Assembly: GCF_004123905.1 (NCBI RefSeq)
Contig: NZ_MZXW01000021.1
Coordinates: forward strand, 186,001 to 250,000
Source of the DNA: Bradyrhizobium betae
Lineage (GTDB): Bacteria; Pseudomonadota; Alphaproteobacteria; Rhizobiales; Xanthobacteraceae
DNA length: 64,000 bases
Reading direction: 5' to 3'
Position 1 is the stretch's first letter, and each line of letters opens with the position of its first letter. The position numbers and the translations under genes were made by a program. The notes beneath the pieces are model-generated. The model did no database searches, had not been told where the DNA came from, and worked only from the letters and a program-made list of their open reading frames with translations. Below are positions 18,305 to 26,174 of this stretch, in pieces.

Positions 18305-19024
18305 TCAGGCGTCGAGATGGTGCAGGCGCGCCCGGTTGCGCAGCACGATCTGGCGTGCGCCGGAGAATCCCAGAATTCCCTGGGCGTGAAGCTGCGACAG
18401 CGCGCGCGACACGGTTTCCAGCGTGAGGCCGAGATAGTCGCCGATGTCGCGGCGGCACATCGGCAGCGCCATCATGCCGGCGACGGCGAGGCGGCGGTCC
18501 ATTTCGAGCAGGAAGGTCGCAACGCGCTCCATCGCGGTCTTGCGGCCCAGCAGCAGCATGTGGTCTTCGGCGTGGCGCAGCTCGCCAGCCGTCATCGCCC
18601 AGAGCTTGCGGGCGACCAGCACGTCGGTGCCGGCGGCCTTCTCAAGGCTCGCGCGCTTCACGAGGCGCACATGGGTGTCGATGATGGCTTCAGCGGCAAG
18701 GCGGTGAGTGGGGCCGGATTCGAGGCCGAACACGTCGCCGGGTAGATGGAAGGCGCCGATCTGGCGGCGGCCGTCGGAGAGAAGCTTGTAGCTGCGCACC
18801 GCGCCTGACACGACCTGGTAGACATATTCGGCTGGCTCGTCCTCGCCATAGATCTCCTCGTCCTTGCGGTAGGAGAACTCGGTGGCGACGAGGCCGGCAT
18901 GACCGGTGATCGCGCCGAACTGGTCGGAGACGGGATGGGCAGGGGGATGAGCAGGTGCGATCTTGCCACGAACTTGCGTGTTGATCGCCTGGGTGTTGAG
19001 CGTCTGGGTCAGCATCTGCGCCAT
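18305..19024 (-). CDS. fixK2: Crp/Fnr-type transcription factor FixK2
   Basis: A 239-residue Crp/Fnr protein: effector beta-roll (about 45-140), dimer helix (145-180) and C-terminal HTH with the recognition helix ETVSRALSQL. The N-terminal cysteine cluster of Fnr is absent, so it carries no iron-sulfur cluster. Cys190, in LPMCRRDIGDYLGL, matches Cys183 of B. diazoefficiens FixK2, the residue whose oxidation inactivates that protein (offset 7, equal to the length difference). It activates microaerobic genes at TTGA-N6-TCAA boxes, several of which occur in this window. Its own transcription should be driven by FixJ from the region 19025-19128. Confidence 0.94.
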   Translation of the reverse strand: MAQMLTQTLNTQAINTQVRGKIAPAHPPAHPVSDQFGAITGHAGLVATEFSYRKDEEIYGEDEPAEYVYQVVSGAVRSYKLLSDGRRQIGAFHLPGDVFGLESGPTHRLAAEAIIDTHVRLVKRASLEKAAGTDVLVARKLWAMTAGELRHAEDHMLLLGRKTAMERVATFLLEMDRRLAVAGMMALPMCRRDIGDYLGLTLETVSRALSQLHAQGILGFSGARQIVLRNRARLHHLDA

Positions 19025-19097
19025 CTCCGTTGTGATGACGCTTTGGTACGCGGTAACGGGTGCTTCGAAAATTTCGCGCGATATCTTAGGGAGGTTT

Positions 19098-19119
19098 ACC
19101 TACGTATAACCCCGTAGGT
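19098..19119. promoter_or_regulatory. Putative FixJ-binding region of fixK2
   Basis: acctacg and cgtaggt form an inverted repeat 75-95 bp before the fixK2 start. Read on the minus strand it contains ATACGTAG, one base away from the FixJ target GTAMGTAG as I recall it. No TTGA-N6-TCAA box is present here, in line with FixJ rather than FixK control. Confidence 0.45.
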
Positions 19120-19128
19120 GAGGGAACG

Positions 19129-19165
19129 CGTAGCCCGGATTGCGCTGCGCTCCAGTCGGGCTACG
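19129..19165. repeat. Palindromic hairpin, gtagcccg ... cgggctac
   Basis: A stem of 9-10 bp around tgcgctgcgctcc, directly after the end of the receiver gene on the minus strand. It may be both a dispersed repeat and the terminator of that gene. Confidence 0.6.
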
Positions 19166-19168
19166 AAG

Positions 19169-19597
19169 TTAACTTCGTGCGGATAACTTGCCCTGGATGG
19201 CGTGGCGAATGGATTTTGCCAGGCTTTCGTCGAGCAGCGGCTTCAAAATCACGTCTTTGACGCCCGCGGCGGCCGCCCGGGCCGAGATGTTCCCGTCGGG
19301 ATAGCCCGTGATCAGGATCACGGGCGTGTCCTCGTCGGACTGGCGCAGCCGGCCGGCCAGCTCGATGCCGTTAATGTCGGGCATCTTGTAGTCGATCACG
19401 TAGCAGTCGGCGCCGGGCTCGCCGGCAGCATTCAGCAGTGCCGCGGCGTTCCGGAAGGTCCGCACGTCGTAGCCGTCGGTCTCCAGCAGGAATCGCAGGG
19501 ATCCCAGCACGGCGGCATCGTCGTCGACCACGTAGACGGTGGGCTTTGCCGATGGCGCCATTGGCAGCTGCTGATGGTGCGAGCTGATTTCGATCAT
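19169..19597 (-). CDS. Single-domain response regulator (receiver only)
   Basis: A 142-residue CheY-like receiver with no output domain. The acidic pair is DDD at residues 25-27, the phospho-acceptor is Asp69 (CYVIDYKMP), the switch Thr is in VILITGYP and the conserved Lys is in VILKPL. It matches the position of the receiver gene between fixJ and fixK2 in B. diazoefficiens. It could accept phosphate from FixL or another kinase and act as a sink or protein-protein switch. A FixK-type box lies upstream at 19631-19644. If transcription starts 40 bp downstream of that box, the second Met (codon 13, 19561) is the more likely start. Confidence 0.9.
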   Translation of the reverse strand: MIEISSHHQQLPMAPSAKPTVYVVDDDAAVLGSLRFLLETDGYDVRTFRNAAALLNAAGEPGADCYVIDYKMPDINGIELAGRLRQSDEDTPVILITGYPDGNISARAAAAGVKDVILKPLLDESLAKSIRHAIQGKLSARS

Positions 19598-19630
19598 CCT
19601 GATTGGCTAACACAGGCGGACGCAACGGCC

Positions 19631-19644
19631 TTGACTTGCCTCAA
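19631..19644. promoter_or_regulatory. FixK-type box before the receiver gene
   Basis: TTGACTTGCCTCAA fits TTGA-N6-TCAA exactly. Placed 40 bp upstream of transcription it would put the start at about 19597, in front of the receiver-only gene. It also overlaps the start of a 15-bp repeat array. Confidence 0.55.
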
Positions 19645-19680
19645 GCCGATCTGCCCCAAGCCGATTTGCCTCAATCTCCC
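19636..19680. repeat. 15-bp imperfect tandem repeat over the fixJ stop codon
   Basis: Three consecutive units: ttgcctcaagccgat, ctgccccaagccgat, and a partial ttgcctcaatctccc. The fixJ stop codon lies inside the last unit, so the array covers the end of fixJ and part of the gap to the receiver gene. Confidence 0.7.
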
Positions 19681-20288
19681 AGCATGCCGGCCCGCATCGC
19701 CAGCCGGACCAGTTCCGAGAGGCTGCCCGCCTGCATCTTGGTCATGACATTGGCCCGGTACACTTCGATGGTGCGCGGACTGATGTCGTATTCCCTGGCG
19801 ATCAGCTTGTTGGAGAGGCCCGCGATGAGCCCCTCCATGACCTGATGCTCCCTGGGACTCAAGGAGGCGACGCGGGCGGCGATATCCTGCGTGATGGCCT
19901 CGTTCTTGGCCGCGGGCTCGGCCTGGCGGATCGCGCTCTCGATCATGGCGGTGAGGCGGTCGTCCTCGAACGGCTTTTCGAGAAAGTCGACCGCGCCCAA
20001 CTTCATCGCCTCGACCGCGAGCGGCACGTCGCCATGTCCGGTCATGATCAGGATCGGGAACGGGCTTTGCTGCGCCTTCATGCGCTTCAACAGCTCGATG
20101 CCGTCGAGGCCGGGCATGCGCACGTCGGAGACGACGCAGCCGAAGGCGAGGCCGGGCAGGGCGTCGAGGAAGGCTTGCGCGTTGTCGAACAGCGTGACGC
20201 CGAAGCCGCAGGACTCCAGCAGGAAGTTCAGCGAGTCCCGCATCGCGGCGTCGTCATCGATGACGTAGACATGGCCCTTGGTCGTCAT
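19671..20288 (-). CDS. fixJ: Response regulator FixJ
   Basis: A 205-residue FixJ. The receiver domain has DDD at 11-13 and phospho-acceptor Asp55 (CVVSDVRMPGLDG). A linker leads to a LuxR-type HTH (LSPREHQVMEGLIAGLSNKL, then ISPRTIEVYRANVM). Phosphorylated by oxygen-free FixL, it activates fixK2. It starts only 3 bp after the fixL stop, so the two are translationally coupled. Length and motifs match B. diazoefficiens FixJ closely; nothing unusual apart from the repeat over its stop codon. Confidence 0.95.
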   Translation of the reverse strand: MTTKGHVYVIDDDAAMRDSLNFLLESCGFGVTLFDNAQAFLDALPGLAFGCVVSDVRMPGLDGIELLKRMKAQQSPFPILIMTGHGDVPLAVEAMKLGAVDFLEKPFEDDRLTAMIESAIRQAEPAAKNEAITQDIAARVASLSPREHQVMEGLIAGLSNKLIAREYDISPRTIEVYRANVMTKMQAGSLSELVRLAMRAGMLGD

Positions 20289-20291
20289 TGA

Positions 20292-21872
20292 TCAGTTCTC
20301 GTCGGCTGCCGGAAGAGTGAAGCGGAATGTCGCGCCGCCCGATGCGTTGCTCTCGGCCCACATGCGGCCGCCGTGAGCTTCGATGATCGAGCGGCTGATC
20401 GACAATCCCACGCCCATGCCGGTGTCTTTGGTGGTGAAGAAGGTCTGGAACAGGTTTGGAATGACGTCGTCCTGGAAACCGGAGCCGGTATCGGAGACCT
20501 CGACCTCGATCATGTCGTCACTGATGCGTTTGTTGGCGACGACGAGCTCGCGACTCCTGGATTGCGCCATCGCTTCCAGCGCGTTGCGGAACAGATTGAC
20601 CAGCACCTGCTGGATCTGCACGCGGTCGGCGAGGACGAGATCGGCGTCCGGATCGAGGCTGAAACGGAGCTGCACGTTCTGCTCGCGCGCACCGGCAAGC
20701 CCGAGCGCGCCGGCCTCCTCGATCAGCTTGGACAGGCTCTCGACCCGCTTCTCGGATTCGCCGCGGGAGACGAAGTCGCGCAGGCGCCGGATGATCTGGC
20801 CCGCGCGCAAGGCTTGCTCCGCCGCGCGATCCATCGCGCTTTCGATCTTCAGCGTGTTGGGATCGGTGCTGCCGGCCAGCAGCCGCCGCGATCCCTTCAT
20901 GTAATTGCTGATCGCCGCTAAGGGCTGGTTGATCTCGTGCGCGAGCGCGGACGCCATTTCGCCCATCGCGGTCAGCCGCGAGACATGGACGAGCTCGGAC
21001 TGCAACTCCTGCAGCCGGGCCTGGGTCTGCTGGTGTTCGGTGAGGTCGCGGACGAAGCCGGTGAAATAGGGCTCGCCGCCGGACTGCATCTCGCCGATCG
21101 ACAGATGCATCGGGAAGGTGGTGCCGTCACGGCGCTTGCCGGTCACGATGCGACCGATCCCGATGATGTGCGGATCGTGGGTCGTGCGATAGCGCGCGAT
21201 GTAGCTGTCGTGACGGGTGCGGTCGGGCTCCGGCATCAGGATGCTGACGTTCTGGCCGATCGCTTCCTGCTCGGACCAGCCGAACAGGCGCTCGGCCGCC
21301 GTGCTGAACAGCTGCATGATGCCGTGGCCGTCGATGACGATCATGGCATCGGGAATGGTGTGGAGGATGGAGCGGAGGTGGGTCTCGCGCGTGCGCAGCG
21401 CTTCCTCCACCTGCTTCTCCTCGTCGATATCGAGGAAGATGCCGCTGAGATGACGCGCGGAGCCGGCGTCGTCGCGAATGACCCCCGCCCGGGCGCGAAT
21501 CCATTGCCCTCTGCCGGAGGTGCCCCCGACCCTGAAGGACACGTCCAGGCCGCCACCACGTTCGGAGACGCGCTTGATCGCGCTCTCGACTCGCTCGCGG
21601 TCCTCAGGCCCGAGGCGTGACAGGAAAACCTCGTAGCTTGCGGGCTGATTTCGCTCGACGCCGAGCAAAGCTCCCGCGGTCTCCGACCAGTCAAGCTCCC
21701 GCGTCGTGAGGTCGAGATCCCACGTGCCGACGCCGAATCCTTCGATCCGGACCCGGAAATGCTCGCCCCGACCGTCGTCTGGCGGATGCGTTACGCGGGT
21801 CGGCGACAAGCTATTGCTCCCATTCTCCTGCGGCCAGTCCGGTGCCGCGAACGTGGCGGCAATTTCGCCCAT
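20292..21872 (-). CDS. fixL: Oxygen-sensing haem histidine kinase FixL
   Basis: A 526-residue soluble sensor kinase with an N-terminal PAS (about 35-155), a haem-PAS (about 160-280) and HisKA plus HATPase domains. Using B. japonicum FixL numbering plus 21, the haem ligand is His221 (RHDSYIARY), with Arg227, His235 and the oxygen-gating Arg241 all conserved. The phospho-acceptor is His312 (LAHEINQP). The ATP-binding boxes are NLFRNALEAM, DTGSGF and GMGVGLSISRSI. Oxygen release from haem switches the kinase on, and FixJ is phosphorylated. As in Bradyrhizobium generally, no membrane segments are present. Compared with the B. japonicum protein as I recall it, a serine near the haem-propionate region is His232 here. 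Confidence 0.95.
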   Translation of the reverse strand: MGEIAATFAAPDWPQENGSNSLSPTRVTHPPDDGRGEHFRVRIEGFGVGTWDLDLTTRELDWSETAGALLGVERNQPASYEVFLSRLGPEDRERVESAIKRVSERGGGLDVSFRVGGTSGRGQWIRARAGVIRDDAGSARHLSGIFLDIDEEKQVEEALRTRETHLRSILHTIPDAMIVIDGHGIMQLFSTAAERLFGWSEQEAIGQNVSILMPEPDRTRHDSYIARYRTTHDPHIIGIGRIVTGKRRDGTTFPMHLSIGEMQSGGEPYFTGFVRDLTEHQQTQARLQELQSELVHVSRLTAMGEMASALAHEINQPLAAISNYMKGSRRLLAGSTDPNTLKIESAMDRAAEQALRAGQIIRRLRDFVSRGESEKRVESLSKLIEEAGALGLAGAREQNVQLRFSLDPDADLVLADRVQIQQVLVNLFRNALEAMAQSRSRELVVANKRISDDMIEVEVSDTGSGFQDDVIPNLFQTFFTTKDTGMGVGLSISRSIIEAHGGRMWAESNASGGATFRFTLPAADEN

Positions 21873-22011
21873 GGCCGTGCCGGAGGCAAGTTGGGATGTC
21901 TGATTCCGCTGGCGAATTTCCCGCGACGCGGCCGGGCGATTTGATCTATCTCATCCTGCCCTGCGCCGGCGGGGCTAAATTCCGCGGCGGTTCATTGCCC
22001 GGAGAGTCCCG

Positions 22012-22845
22012 ATGACATACGCCACCGTGATGGTCAGCCTGGCGCTCGGTCAGCCCAACGAGGCGCGTCTTCAGGTCGCGGGCGAACTCGCCGAACGATT
22101 CGACGCGGGGATCGTCGGGGTCGCCGCGGCGCAGTTCGCCCCGCCGCTCTATTTCACCGACGGCGCCGAGGCGCAGGGGCTGATCGATCGGGGCGAGGCC
22201 TCGGTCAAGCGTCGCCTTGCCGGGCTGGAGGCGCAATTCCGCGCTGCGACCCGAAATCGCGGCGGCCATGTGGACTGGCGCTGCGCCATGGATTTTCCGG
22301 CGCGGTTCGTTGCGGCGCAGGCGCGCTGCGCCGACATCATCGTCAGCGGCGGCCAGAGCACGGTATTGTCCGATGCCTTCGCATTTGCAAGCCCCAAGGA
22401 CCTGGTGATGCAGGCCGGCCGGCCGATCCTGGTCGTGCCGGACAATGTCAACTGGCTCGATCTGCGCAGCGTGCTCGTGGCGTGGAAAGACACCGCGGAG
22501 GCGCGGCGGGCCGTCGCGGATGCGCTGCCGATGCTGCGCAAGGCGAGGGACGTCACCGTCGTCGAAATCCCGGAGGACGACCACGACCATTCGGCGGTGA
22601 TGGCTGATATCACCGACGTGGCCGCATGGCTCGCCCGGCACGGCGTCACCGCGACCGCGCGCGTCTGCGAGGCGGTCTGGAACCAGAGCGCCGCCGAGCA
22701 ATTGGAGATTGTTGCCGGCGATGTCGGGGCGGGCCTGGTCGTCGCGGGCGCCTACGGTCATTCGCGATTCAGCGAGCTGATCCTCGGCGGCGTCACCGAG
22801 TACCTGGTTACGCAATCCGCCCGCTGCGTGCTGCTGTCGCACTGA
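22012..22845 (+). CDS. Universal stress protein, tandem UspA-like domains
   Basis: A 277-residue protein with two UspA-type halves. The first (1-145) is degenerate at its nucleotide loop. The second (about 155-277) has the clear ATP-binding pattern VVAGAYGHSRFSELILGG near the C-terminus. Tandem Usp proteins act in stress and low-oxygen survival. The gene is divergent from fixL and is followed 26 bp later by a CBS-pair gene, then fixNOQP, matching the B. diazoefficiens order. A weak FixK-like half-site lies at 21941-21954, but it matches poorly. Confidence 0.88.
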   Translation: MTYATVMVSLALGQPNEARLQVAGELAERFDAGIVGVAAAQFAPPLYFTDGAEAQGLIDRGEASVKRRLAGLEAQFRAATRNRGGHVDWRCAMDFPARFVAAQARCADIIVSGGQSTVLSDAFAFASPKDLVMQAGRPILVVPDNVNWLDLRSVLVAWKDTAEARRAVADALPMLRKARDVTVVEIPEDDHDHSAVMADITDVAAWLARHGVTATARVCEAVWNQSAAEQLEIVAGDVGAGLVVAGAYGHSRFSELILGGVTEYLVTQSARCVLLSH

Positions 22846-22871
22846 GCACGAGGAATCGATGAGGACGCGCC

Positions 22872-23297
22872 ATGTACAAATTTCTTGAACAGACCGTCGA
22901 CGGCTACATGACGCGCAACGTCAGGACGGTCGCGCGCGACCTCGACATGCTCGCGCTCAGCGAGATGTTCGAGCGTGACGATTTCAACTCCTATCCGGTC
23001 GAGGACGACGGGCAGGTGGTCGGCATCGTCACCAAGTTCGACATCCTCAAATGCTTCGCCTTCACGCCGAGCCAGATGCTGCCGCACTATCACGACCTGA
23101 TGAGCCGCAAGATCGGCGACGTCATGACGCCGGAGTTCATCTATGTCAGTCCCGACACGCGGCTGACACGCGTGCTCCAGATCATGGTCGAGCACCGCAT
23201 CAGGAGCATCATCGTGCTCGACGGCGCGCAGAACCTGGTCGGAATCATCGCCCGCGAGGACGTCATCAAGGCGCTGAAGGCGACGGCGAGCGACTGA
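22872..23297 (+). CDS. CBS-domain pair protein
   Basis: A 141-residue protein made of two CBS motifs (VDGYMTRNVRTVARD and IGDVMTPEFIYVSPDT mark each start) and nothing else, so it is a stand-alone Bateman module. Such modules bind adenosine nucleotides or divalent metals and regulate a partner. Co-transcription with the upstream Usp gene is likely from the 26-bp gap. Its place between fixL and fixN suggests an energy-status role in microaerobic growth, which is inference. Confidence 0.88.
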   Translation: MYKFLEQTVDGYMTRNVRTVARDLDMLALSEMFERDDFNSYPVEDDGQVVGIVTKFDILKCFAFTPSQMLPHYHDLMSRKIGDVMTPEFIYVSPDTRLTRVLQIMVEHRIRSIIVLDGAQNLVGIIAREDVIKALKATASD

Positions 23298-23306
23298 GGC
23301 AGTGCC

Positions 23307-23397
23307 GTAGGGTGGGCAAAGCGAAGCGTGCCCACCATTTCTGTCGCGGTGTTGGATAGATGGTGGGCACGGCGCAAGTGCGCCTTGCCCACCCTAC
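23307..23397. repeat. Palindromic intergenic repeat, gtagggtgggc ... gcccaccctac
   Basis: The outer arms of 11 bp pair perfectly, and the inner words gtgcccacca/tggtgggcac pair again, giving a long cruciform-capable element just after the CBS gene. It is a common dispersed family in Bradyrhizobium. Confidence 0.8.
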
Positions 23398-23523
23398 GAT
23401 TCTGGACTCGCGGAGAGATACCCATCACCCACGTGAGTTTGCCGCACTGTCCTCGCTGCCCTCTCCCGCAAGGCGAGAGGGCACTTCAACTGGCAGCCGC
23501 ACATGAACCGAAATCCATCTCCC

Positions 23524-23537
23524 TTGATTTCAATCAA
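23524..23537. promoter_or_regulatory. FixK2 box of fixNOQP
   Basis: TTGATTTCAATCAA, a near-perfect palindrome fitting TTGA-N6-TCAA, is centred 66 bp before the fixN start codon, the right place to activate from about -40.5. Confidence 0.9.
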
Positions 23538-23596
23538 TTCCCCGCGAGGGTGAATGTGGTTTCTGGCGGCGTGTTCTTTTCGAGAGAGAATCCGCG

Positions 23597-25246
23597 ATGA
23601 GCCAGCCCTCCATCTCCAAAACCATGACGACAGGCGAAAGCGGCCTGGCTGTCGTGTTCGCGGTCACCGCCTTCCTTTGCGTGATCGCCGCGGCCAAGGC
23701 GGTCGATACACCCTTCGCCTTCCATGCCGCGCTGAGCGCTGTGGCGAGCCTCGCTGCGGTGTTCTGCATCGTCAACCGCTACTTCGATCGCCCGACGGCG
23801 CTGCCGCCGGCAGAGATCAACGGCCGCCCCAACTACAATATGGGCCCTATCAAGTTCTCCTCTGTCATGGCGATGTTCTGGGGCATTGCCGGCTTCCTGG
23901 TCGGCCTCATCATCGCCTCGCAGCTGGCCTGGCCGGCGCTGAACTTCGACCTGCCCTGGACCAGTTTTGGCCGTCTGCGTCCGCTGCACACCTCCGCGGT
24001 GATCTTCGCCTTCGGCGGCAATGTGCTGATCGCGACGTCGTTCTACGTCGTGCAGAAGTCGTGCCGCGTTCGCCTTGCCGGCGATCTCGCGCCCTGGTTC
24101 GTCGTGGTCGGCTACAACTTCTTCATCCTGGTCGCCGGTACGGGCTATCTGCTCGGCGTCACCCAGTCGAAGGAATATGCCGAGCCGGAATGGTATGCCG
24201 ACCTCTGGCTGACCATCGTCTGGGTCACCTACCTGCTGGTCTTTCTCGCCACCATCATCAAGCGCAAGGAGCCGCACATCTTCGTCGCGAACTGGTTCTA
24301 TCTCGCCTTCATCGTGACGATCGCGGTCCTGCATCTCGGCAACAATCCGGCGCTTCCGGTCTCGGCGTTCGGCTCGAAATCCTATGTCGCCTGGGGCGGC
24401 ATCCAGGATGCGATGTTCCAGTGGTGGTACGGCCATAACGCGGTCGGCTTCTTCCTCACCGCCGGCTTCCTCGCCATCATGTACTACTTCATCCCGAAGC
24501 GCGCCGAGCGGCCGATCTATTCCTACCGCCTGTCGATCATCCATTTCTGGGCGCTGATCTTCCTCTACATCTGGGCAGGTCCGCACCATCTGCACTACAC
24601 GGCGCTGCCGGACTGGACGCAGACGCTTGGCATGACCTTCTCGATCATGCTGTGGATGCCCTCCTGGGGCGGCATGATCAACGGCCTGATGACGCTGTCG
24701 GGTGCCTGGGACAAACTGCGCACCGATCCCGTGCTGCGCATGCTCGTGGTCTCGGTCGCCTTCTACGGCATGTCGACCTTCGAGGGCCCGATGATGTCGA
24801 TCAAGGTGGTGAACTCGCTCAGCCACTACACCGACTGGACCATCGGCCACGTGCACTCGGGTGCGCTCGGCTGGGTCGGCTTCGTCTCCTTCGGCGCACT
24901 CTATTGCCTGGTGCCGTGGGCCTGGAATCGCAAAGAACTCTACAGCCTGAAACTCGTCAACTGGCACTTCTGGATCGCGACGCTCGGCATCGTGCTCTAC
25001 ATCTCGGCGATGTGGGTGTCCGGCATCCTGCAGGGCCTGATGTGGCGTGCCTACACCTCGCTCGGCTTCCTCGAATATTCCTTCATCGAGAGCGTCGAGG
25101 CGATGCATCCCTTCTACATCATCCGCGCCGCCGGCGGCGGGCTGTTCCTGATCGGCGCGCTGATCATGGCCTACAATCTCTGGATGACCGTTCGCGTCGG
25201 CGAGCAGGAAGTCCAGATGCCCGTCGCGCTTCAGCCGGCGGAATGA
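23597..25246 (+). CDS. fixN: cbb3-type cytochrome c oxidase subunit I
   Basis: The 549-residue catalytic subunit (CcoN) of the high-affinity terminal oxidase, a membrane protein with about 13-14 helices. Visible ligand segments are RPLHTSAVIFAFGG (low-spin haem), QWWYGHNAVGFFLTAG (CuB region, with the cross-linked Tyr expected in IYIWAGPHHLHYT downstream) and YTDWTIGHVHSGALGWVG (haem His pair). It reduces oxygen to water at nanomolar oxygen levels, supporting symbiotic or microaerobic respiration. It is first gene of fixNOQP, preceded by a FixK2 box. Confidence 0.96.
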   Translation: MSQPSISKTMTTGESGLAVVFAVTAFLCVIAAAKAVDTPFAFHAALSAVASLAAVFCIVNRYFDRPTALPPAEINGRPNYNMGPIKFSSVMAMFWGIAGFLVGLIIASQLAWPALNFDLPWTSFGRLRPLHTSAVIFAFGGNVLIATSFYVVQKSCRVRLAGDLAPWFVVVGYNFFILVAGTGYLLGVTQSKEYAEPEWYADLWLTIVWVTYLLVFLATIIKRKEPHIFVANWFYLAFIVTIAVLHLGNNPALPVSAFGSKSYVAWGGIQDAMFQWWYGHNAVGFFLTAGFLAIMYYFIPKRAERPIYSYRLSIIHFWALIFLYIWAGPHHLHYTALPDWTQTLGMTFSIMLWMPSWGGMINGLMTLSGAWDKLRTDPVLRMLVVSVAFYGMSTFEGPMMSIKVVNSLSHYTDWTIGHVHSGALGWVGFVSFGALYCLVPWAWNRKELYSLKLVNWHFWIATLGIVLYISAMWVSGILQGLMWRAYTSLGFLEYSFIESVEAMHPFYIIRAAGGGLFLIGALIMAYNLWMTVRVGEQEVQMPVALQPAE

Positions 25247-25256
25247 GGAGCTTTCC

Positions 25257-25991
25257 ATGTCGTTCTGGACACGCCACCAAATCTTCGAAAAGAACTCGAT
25301 CATCCTGATCGTCGGCATTTTGCTGGTGATCGCGATCGGCGGTCTCGTCGAGATCACGCCGCTGTTCTACCTCAAGAGCACGATCGAGGCGGTCGACGGC
25401 GTCAGGCCGTACACGCCCCTGGAGCTCGCGGGACGCAACGTCTATGTCCGCGAAGGCTGCTATCTCTGCCATTCGCAGATGATCCGGCCGCTGCGTGACG
25501 AGGTCGAGCGCTACGGCCATTTCTCGCTCGCCGCCGAGAGCATGTACGACCACCCGTTCCAGTGGGGCTCGAAGCGCACTGGTCCCGACCTTGCCCGCGT
25601 CGGCGCAAAATACTCCGACGACTGGCACGTCACCCATCTGACCAACCCGCGCGCGATCGTGCCGCAGTCGGTAATGCCGGGCTATCCGTTCCTCAGCGCA
25701 ACAGAGGTCGACTCCGATACGATCGCCGACCATATGAAGACGCTCAAGGCGATCGGCACGCCCTACACCGACGACCAGATCGTCAACGCCGGTGCCGACA
25801 TGAAGGCGCAGGCCGATCCCGACAATGCCGGAAGCGATGCCTTCACCAAGCGCTACGCCAAGGCCGTCGTGCGCAATTTCGACGGCAAGCCCGGCACGCC
25901 GACCGAGATGGACGCGCTGATCGCGTACCTGCAGATGCTCGGCACGCTGGTCGACTTCAAGATCTACAACGAGAAAGCCAATCTTCGCTGA
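25257..25991 (+). CDS. fixO: cbb3 oxidase subunit II, monohaem cytochrome c
   Basis: A 244-residue CcoO with one N-terminal membrane anchor (IILIVGILLVIAIGGLVEI) and a periplasmic c-type domain. Haem binding is at Cys68-x-x-Cys71-His72 (GCYLCHSQ), with the axial Met probably in SVMPGYPFL. It passes electrons to FixN. It starts 10 bp after fixN and ends 12 bp before fixQ. Confidence 0.95.
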   Translation: MSFWTRHQIFEKNSIILIVGILLVIAIGGLVEITPLFYLKSTIEAVDGVRPYTPLELAGRNVYVREGCYLCHSQMIRPLRDEVERYGHFSLAAESMYDHPFQWGSKRTGPDLARVGAKYSDDWHVTHLTNPRAIVPQSVMPGYPFLSATEVDSDTIADHMKTLKAIGTPYTDDQIVNAGADMKAQADPDNAGSDAFTKRYAKAVVRNFDGKPGTPTEMDALIAYLQMLGTLVDFKIYNEKANLR

Positions 25992-26003
25992 GAAGGCATC
26001 ACG

Positions 26004-26168
26004 ATGAAAGCCATCCTGACACTCGACAATCTCGCGTCCGGTCTCGTGACCACGATCTGGACGCCGGTGTTCGTCGCGATCTTTCTCGCGATCATCGCCT
26101 ACGCGTTCTGGCCCCGCAACAAGGCCGCCTTCGACGAAGCAGCCCACCTGCCGCTGCGGGAGGAGTAA
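26004..26168 (+). CDS. fixQ: cbb3 oxidase small subunit CcoQ
   Basis: A 54-residue membrane protein: one helix (PVFVAIFLAIIAYAFWPRN) with a short acidic tail ending LPLREE. The position between fixO and fixP and the FWPRNK motif after the helix identify it. It helps stabilise the FixNOP complex. Too short for many gene finders. Confidence 0.93.
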   Translation: MKAILTLDNLASGLVTTIWTPVFVAIFLAIIAYAFWPRNKAAFDEAAHLPLREE

Positions 26169-26174
26169 GACATC

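Noticed and set aside
21941..21954. FixK-like site upstream of the universal stress protein gene
   Set aside because: TTGATCTATCTCAT has one good half-site, but the other half does not match, so I do not call it.
23534..25357. Long minus-strand frame opposite fixN
   Set aside because: Antisense of fixN; composition typical of a shadow frame.
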